Assembly (NCBI GenBank): GCA_036518955.1
Contig: DATDMG010000184.1
Location: 1 to 45,718 of the forward strand
Source of the DNA: DATDMG01 sp036518955
Lineage (GTDB): Bacteria > Actinomycetota > Actinomycetes > Actinomycetales > Kineosporiaceae
Length of the DNA: 45,718 nucleotides
Direction of reading: 5' to 3'
Part shown: positions 42,044-45,718 of the stretch, piece after piece
Layout of the letters: every line of letters starts with the position of its first letter
Position numbering within the stretch: the stretch's first letter is position 1
Notes under the pieces: generated by a model
Databases searched by the model: none
The model's input: only the letters and a program-made list of their open reading frames with translations
Told to the model about the DNA's origin: nothing
Translations under genes and position numbers: made by a program

Positions 42044-42097
42044 GCGATCACCTCCGGCCGCCGGAGGCCGGCGATCACCTCCGGCCGCCGGAGGCCG
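42044..42097. repeat. Exact 27-bp tandem duplication
   Basis: Two identical, directly adjacent copies start GCGATCACCT and end CGGAGGCCG. Each contains the near-palindrome CCTCCGGCCGCCGGAGG, so the region can form two hairpins. It lies between the efeUO promoter and an amidohydrolase remnant. Confidence 0.9.
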
Positions 42098-42099
42098 CC

Positions 42100-42516
42100 C
42101 GTGCCCACTCCATGCCCTCCGTCGAGGTGTGCGTGGCGGCCGGGGTCGACGGCATCGAGCGCTGCACCTGCTTGACCGACCGCGGAATCCACACCCCGAG
42201 CCGCTCATCGCCGCATTGACGGCTCAGCGGATCCAGGTGTGTCCCCACCTTCGGTCGCCTGCCCGGCCTGCCGCCGTCCCCGCAGGCGCTCGAGGTGGCA
42301 CGCCGCACCGGGATGACCCAGGAGGCTCGGTTCGAACAGGTGGGCCGGCGGTTCGCGGCCGCGCGTCGCGCCGACGCCGGGTCGGACGCCGGAATCCACC
42401 CCGGCACGCCGCACGGAGCGCCGGCACACTCCGTCGAGGAACTGGTGCGATCACAGGTGCCGGTGGCCGCCGCACTGTCGGCCGCCGCCGCGTCGCCGGC
42501 CGGCCGTTGCAGGTGA
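42100..42516 (+). pseudogene. Amidohydrolase pseudogene (C-terminal part, frameshifted)
   Basis: Three consecutive plus-strand frames give a continuous amidohydrolase C-terminal region. Frame 1: AHSMPSVEVCVAAGVDGIER with CTCLTDRGI. Frame 2: PEPLIAALTAQRIQVCPHL. Frame 3: LEVARRTGMTQEARFEQVG, AGSDAGIHPGTPHGAPAH and SVEELVRSQVPVAAALSAAA. Expected catalytic elements (His in AH, Asp in DAGI) are partly conserved. The N-terminal half and the last ~30 residues are missing. At least two frameshifts make it non-functional. Confidence 0.75.
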
Positions 42517-42540
42517 TCCTTCGCGGCCGTCCGGTCCGGG

Positions 42541-43446
42541 TCAGCGCCGTCGGGCGACCAGCACCGAGTTGACGACGTCACCGAGCGGATGCACCAGGAC
42601 CTCCGGCAGGCAGCCAGCCACCCGGGCCACGTCGCCGACGTCGACGACCGGGTAGAGCAAGGATCTCAGCCCGTGCGTGCTCCGCACCACCAGGTATGCG
42701 CCCGCCTCCAAGGCCCCGCCGACCGCGCTCAGCACGACCTGCTTCTGCTGGCGCGTGCACCCGACGAGCGCAGCCAGGACCACGACGTCGCACCCGGCCA
42801 GGGTCCGCCGCATGTCGTCGGCGGCGGCGGCGTCCGCCCGGACCGCGCGGATCCCGGGCCCCGGGGCCAGTCGCCCGATGACGCGCCGGGCCAGGTCGAC
42901 CGCCTCGGGGCGGTTGTCGACGACATCGACCGGCGTGCCGAGTTCGGCGTGCATCAAGACGGCGGTCAGCGGCAGCGGGCCACCGCCCAGGAAGCACACC
43001 CGTCGGGACTGCTGGCGGCGGTGTCCCGCCCCGGCGAGCGCATGCGGCTCGAGGCGGGTCAGCTGCTGGTAGTTGTCCAAGTAGGGGAACTGGGCCAGCT
43101 CAGCCCACGGATCCGCGCTCCCGATCACGCGGTGGGCCCAGGCCTGTTCCAGGAGCGACTCCCCCTCGGCGCAGATCCGCAGCAGGTCCGGCAACAACTG
43201 CTGGACCCGTGGATCGGCCAGCACCGTGGGCGCGGCCGATTGGTCCGTCCGCACGCACACGTTGACGAGCTCCCCGAAGAGCCGGTTGACCCCCGGCGCC
43301 GGCGCGAGGCTCTCCAGGTCCCGCAGATGCCGGTAGAGCCGCGCGATCCGGTCCGGCAGCAGCGCGCGGCCGGGCGCCGGGTCGCCGTCCCGGGCCAACT
43401 GGGCGGCGACCGGCGCGTCGAGGCGGCGGGTGGGGGTCGAGCCCAT
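42541..43446 (-). CDS. nas: Nicotianamine synthase family protein
   Basis: This 301-residue member of the nicotianamine synthase family condenses aminobutyrate units from S-adenosylmethionine into nicotianamine-like metal chelators. Seen: ESLAPAPGVNRLFGELVNVC, AQFPYLDNYQQLTRLEPHAL (family FPYxxNYxxLxxLE), VCFLGGGPLPLTAVLMHAEL (SAM site, GSGPLPLTS in plants), CDVVVLAALVGCTRQQKQVV, and AYLVVRSTHGLRSLLYPVVD with HPLGDVVNSVLVARRR. These match the plant and archaeal enzymes in order. ATG 43446 overlaps the stop of an upstream frame (TGATG), indicating coupling. An iron box 300 nt upstream suggests iron control. No opine dehydrogenase or exporter is in the window. Confidence 0.92.
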   Translation of the reverse strand: MGSTPTRRLDAPVAAQLARDGDPAPGRALLPDRIARLYRHLRDLESLAPAPGVNRLFGELVNVCVRTDQSAAPTVLADPRVQQLLPDLLRICAEGESLLEQAWAHRVIGSADPWAELAQFPYLDNYQQLTRLEPHALAGAGHRRQQSRRVCFLGGGPLPLTAVLMHAELGTPVDVVDNRPEAVDLARRVIGRLAPGPGIRAVRADAAAADDMRRTLAGCDVVVLAALVGCTRQQKQVVLSAVGGALEAGAYLVVRSTHGLRSLLYPVVDVGDVARVAGCLPEVLVHPLGDVVNSVLVARRR

Positions 43447-43716
43447 CAGGCCGGCGTCGGTGTGCAGGTACACCCGCCGGTATCCGCCCGGGCCGGTGCT
43501 CCAGGCGACGGCAGCTCCGCCAGCGTGCGGCCCACCCGCCGTCGGCGGTTGCGGGCCGGCACCCACACCCGCACCAGCTGACACACGTCAGGGTGGTTGT
43601 ACTCCTCCACCAGCCAGGCCGGATTCGGCGGGCTGGCGAGCTGGCAGGGCTTCACGGCCGCGGTCCCCAGCACCTGCGAACCCTCGCGGGCCACCAGCAG
43701 CCCGTCACCTGCCTGG
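43446..43716 (-). pseudogene. GNAT acetyltransferase-like fragment upstream of nas
   Basis: The minus strand encodes a GNAT-like piece: AGDGLLVAREGSQVLGTAAV, KPCQLASPPNPAWLVEEYNH, then DVCQLVRVWVPARNRRRRVG (acetyl-CoA pyrophosphate loop, usually RxxGxG/A). The expected next strand, AVAWSTGPGGYRRVYLHTD, is found only after a frame change, in the frame that runs on into nas. A well-placed ATG at 43723 (after GGGGAGTGAG) opens a frame of just 23 codons, and the GNAT frame itself has a stop upstream. Either a frameshifted, truncated GNAT gene or a once-fused GNAT-NAS protein fits. Confidence 0.55.
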
Positions 43717-43748
43717 TGGACATCTCACTCCCCGAGAGCTCCTGAACT

Positions 43749-43767
43749 AAGGATAGCCTTACCTTAA
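43749..43767 (-). promoter_or_regulatory. DtxR/IdeR iron box upstream of the GNAT-nas unit
   Basis: TAAGGATAGCCTTACCTTA (plus-strand reading) matches the iron-box consensus at 15 of 19 positions. It is 26 nt upstream of the ATG at 43723 that begins the minus-strand GNAT/nas unit, which is the expected place for repression of nas by iron. Confidence 0.78.
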
Positions 43768-44324
43768 TCGCGGCCCGGTGGGCCGTCGAACAGTGATTCT
43801 CCATGGAAGGTAAGGTGCGCCTTTCCGAACCTGATGCTGGAATAGAGTAAGCCTCGCGATCTCCAATAGAGCAAGCCTCGCGATCTTCGCGGTACGAACC
43901 GCGGACGCCGCCCCCGACTCCGTCGCCGGCTTCTCCCGGATCACGGGCCCGGTCACCGCGTCCGGGCCCGTTGCCCTGAGGCACGCGGCGGCGGTGCCCA
44001 CAGATACTGATCCACAACCCGGTCAACCGCGAGATCGTCCTGACCTGCCGCACTGCCGGCGCCGCTCCGGGGCGTGCCACCCGGAGGGCGATCCGGAAGG
44101 GCACCATCACCTACCGCTCATCGTTCCCCGGTTGTGGGGAGCACCCAGGCTCGGGGGCAGGTCGCGGTGGCACGTCTTTCGTGGACCATGCAGGGTTTGG
44201 GCCGACGCCGAAGCCATCCGGCCCAATGTCATGGCTCGCCCCGGCGTCACACCCGCGGTCCGGGTGTAGGACGGTTGGGCTGAAGCGGCCCCACCGACAG
44301 GCAAGGGAGCGGTACTGACATCGC
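43768..44324. other. Intergenic region between nas and isoprenoid synthase genes
   Basis: These 557 nt have no supportable gene. A 24-bp tandem duplication lies at 43841-43888. A further sequence, TAAGGTGCGCCTTTCC near 43811, has only half of an iron box. Open frames here show no homology that I recognise, and the promoter of the isoprenoid synthase is not evident. Confidence 0.45.
43841..43888. repeat. 24-bp tandem duplication
   Basis: Two adjacent copies, AATAGAGTAAGCCTCGCGAT plus CTCC and AATAGAGCAAGCCTCGCGAT plus CTTC, differ at two positions. The unit is relatively AT-rich at its start and lies upstream of the nas promoter. Confidence 0.85.
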
Positions 44325-45718
44325 ATGAACACTCAGCAGGAGGTCGGCGCGCCCTTCCCGTTCAGCCCATCCGATCTCGGCCCCGAGAACCTGATGGCCG
44401 GCGTCCAGCACACCCTGGCGCACTTCGAACGGTGGCGTCGGAACAGTCAGACCGCGATAGCCGACCACGTCGAGGAGTACACCCGCCGGCTCCAGGAGAT
44501 CACCGCCGGACGGTTCCGGCGCCGGGGCCGCCGCACCGACGACCGTGCACGTGCCCACCGGGAGGGCAGCTACTTCCTCGCCTACAACGTGGGTGAACTG
44601 CCCACCCCTGCGGCCGTCGGGCACGTCGTCACCGGGCTTGCCGACCGGACCCGCAATGCCGAAGCGGCCATCGCCGGGCTCGACGGCCACCGCACGGTCT
44701 CCGCTGTCGTGGACGCCCTGACCAGGCATGCGCCCGACCTGCGCGACGTGCCCGAGACAGCCTGGCTGGGGGAACGGCTGGACCGGCTGCACCGGATCCT
44801 GCCAGAACCGGTCGTGCGGGCCGGCGGCATGGGCAAGGCAGTCCGGGCCACGCTCGGCGTCCTGGCCATCGGCGCGTACGATACGCTCCACGCCGGTCCG
44901 GCCGCCCGCCGGGAACACCTGAGGCGGATCCTGCCAGGCGCCTACGCACTGGGAGCGGCGTACGTCATCGTTGATGACACCCTGCAGGACCTCACCGGAC
45001 AGCATCTCCCGCCGCGGGACCGCCAGTGGTGTCACGCCGCGATCATGCACGGGCTCTCCACCGGGACGCCGGTCGACGTCACCGGGATGCCCGACCACCC
45101 GCTGGCCGAGGAACTGCACGGGCTGCACACCCTGCTGCTGGAAACGCACCCGTTCACGGAGAATCGGCCCCTCTACCAGGCCGCAGAGGCCATGTACCTG
45201 GCGCAGCACCGTGACGCGAGCAGGAGCACGCAGGACGTGGTCGCCGCCGGCGGCGTGGCCTCGCTGTACCCGGACGTCTTCCTCAAGGCCGGGCTGAGCC
45301 GGGTGGTGGCTAACCTGCTCGCCCGCAGACAGCCCCGTGAGCAGGACTGGGCACGTTGCCTCAACACCGTCTTCCTGGGTCAGCTCAAGGACGACCTACG
45401 GGATCGGGAGGAGGACGCCCGCGCCGGGCGCGTGACACCGTTCACCGTACCCGCACAGGGATCGGACGCTGCGGACAGGGCCGGCGCCAACCCGCTGTCC
45501 GACCTGTTCGCCTACGAGGCCTACGTCGTCCACGAGGTGTTCGGTGGCGAGGCGGCCGTGGGCGAGGCCCTGACCTACTTCGGAGCGGTGAAACTCGCCC
45601 GCTACCTGTCCGCGGACCCCCGCCGGGCCGCCGACCTGACCGAACAGTACGCGCCCACGCCGGAGGTCGCCCGGCTACTGCGCCTGGCCTCTGGTCTGGG
45701 CCGGCGGGCGCTGAGCCG
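44325..45718 (+). CDS. Class I isoprenoid synthase (prenyltransferase-like), 3'-truncated by window
   Basis: The frame is open from ATG 44325 to the window end (464 codons, no stop). Two aspartate-rich motifs of trans-prenyltransferases are placed at the family spacing: AAYVIVDDTLQDLTGQ with Asp217/218/222, and VFLGQLKDDLRDREEDARAG with Asp356/357/360, about 139 residues apart. They would bind Mg2+ and the allylic diphosphate. An N-terminal ~200-residue helical extension (HTLAHFERWRRNSQTAIADH) is longer than in normal farnesyl or geranylgeranyl synthases, so this may be a large terpene-synthase-like enzyme rather than a chain elongase. AAGGGAG lies upstream of the start. Confidence 0.68.
   Translation, partial: MNTQQEVGAPFPFSPSDLGPENLMAGVQHTLAHFERWRRNSQTAIADHVEEYTRRLQEITAGRFRRRGRRTDDRARAHREGSYFLAYNVGELPTPAAVGHVVTGLADRTRNAEAAIAGLDGHRTVSAVVDALTRHAPDLRDVPETAWLGERLDRLHRILPEPVVRAGGMGKAVRATLGVLAIGAYDTLHAGPAARREHLRRILPGAYALGAAYVIVDDTLQDLTGQHLPPRDRQWCHAAIMHGLSTGTPVDVTGMPDHPLAEELHGLHTLLLETHPFTENRPLYQAAEAMYLAQHRDASRSTQDVVAAGGVASLYPDVFLKAGLSRVVANLLARRQPREQDWARCLNTVFLGQLKDDLRDREEDARAGRVTPFTVPAQGSDAADRAGANPLSDLFAYEAYVVHEVFGGEAAVGEALTYFGAVKLARYLSADPRRAADLTEQYAPTPEVARLLRLASGLGRRALS

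Noticed and set aside
42044..42097. CRISPR array start
   Set aside because: Only two directly adjacent identical units without spacers and no cas genes.

Overview
The window is GC-rich chromosomal DNA with short intergenic gaps, frequent GTG starts and many 4-nt stop/start overlaps. A Pmt-type protein mannosyltransferase, DtxR/IdeR-type iron boxes, NarL-type two-component pairs and a HelD/HelR-type RNA polymerase motor remnant all point to an actinomycete (Actinomycetota). No rRNA, tRNA, CRISPR array, phage module or intact insertion sequence was seen.

Layout. 0-4.4 kb: the 3' part of a protein mannosyltransferase, then two translationally coupled HpcH/HpaI-type CoA-ester lyases and a polytopic membrane protein on the minus strand. 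4.7-9.1 kb: a nickel/cobalt permease, then a coupled GMC oxidoreductase and aldehyde dehydrogenase. 9.2-13.0 kb: two paralogous LytS/NarL-type two-component systems in tandem; the second response regulator has lost almost its whole receiver. 13.4-17.2 kb: a cysteine hydrolase, a methyltransferase, and a cold-shock protein divergent from a DEAD-box RNA helicase. 17.2-23.7 kb: a rifampin phosphotransferase (rph), a VOC protein, a LacI-type regulator with a clear palindromic operator, and a ferric-reductase-like flavocytochrome.

24.6-30.2 kb holds the most unusual locus: a six-gene plus-strand operon with a PLP-dependent group II decarboxylase, a PaaK-like adenylate-forming enzyme and four consecutive, strongly diverged members of what I recognise as the PixA/AidA inclusion-body protein family. 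Each gene has its own ribosome binding site. I know of no characterised system with this composition.

30.2-35.0 kb is a zone of gene decay: an acyl-CoA dehydrogenase stub, a HelD/HelR remnant joined to a TetR remnant, an IS66 transposase remnant and a flavoprotein pseudogene surround an intact enoyl-CoA hydratase, an alpha/beta hydrolase and a coiled-coil protein.

35.0-43.8 kb is a metal-homeostasis island: a ZIP permease, a ferritin-like/VIT1 fusion, an FMN reductase, a DyP peroxidase, an EfeU-EfeO fusion permease and a nicotianamine synthase. Four iron-box-like sequences precede three of the transcription units. Together the genes suggest iron-repressed uptake (Efe system, metallophore-type synthase) beside metal transfer or storage (VIT1). 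The window ends inside a class I isoprenoid synthase that carries both aspartate-rich motifs of prenyltransferases.

All family calls rest on motif and sequence recognition by eye. No database search or structure prediction was run.
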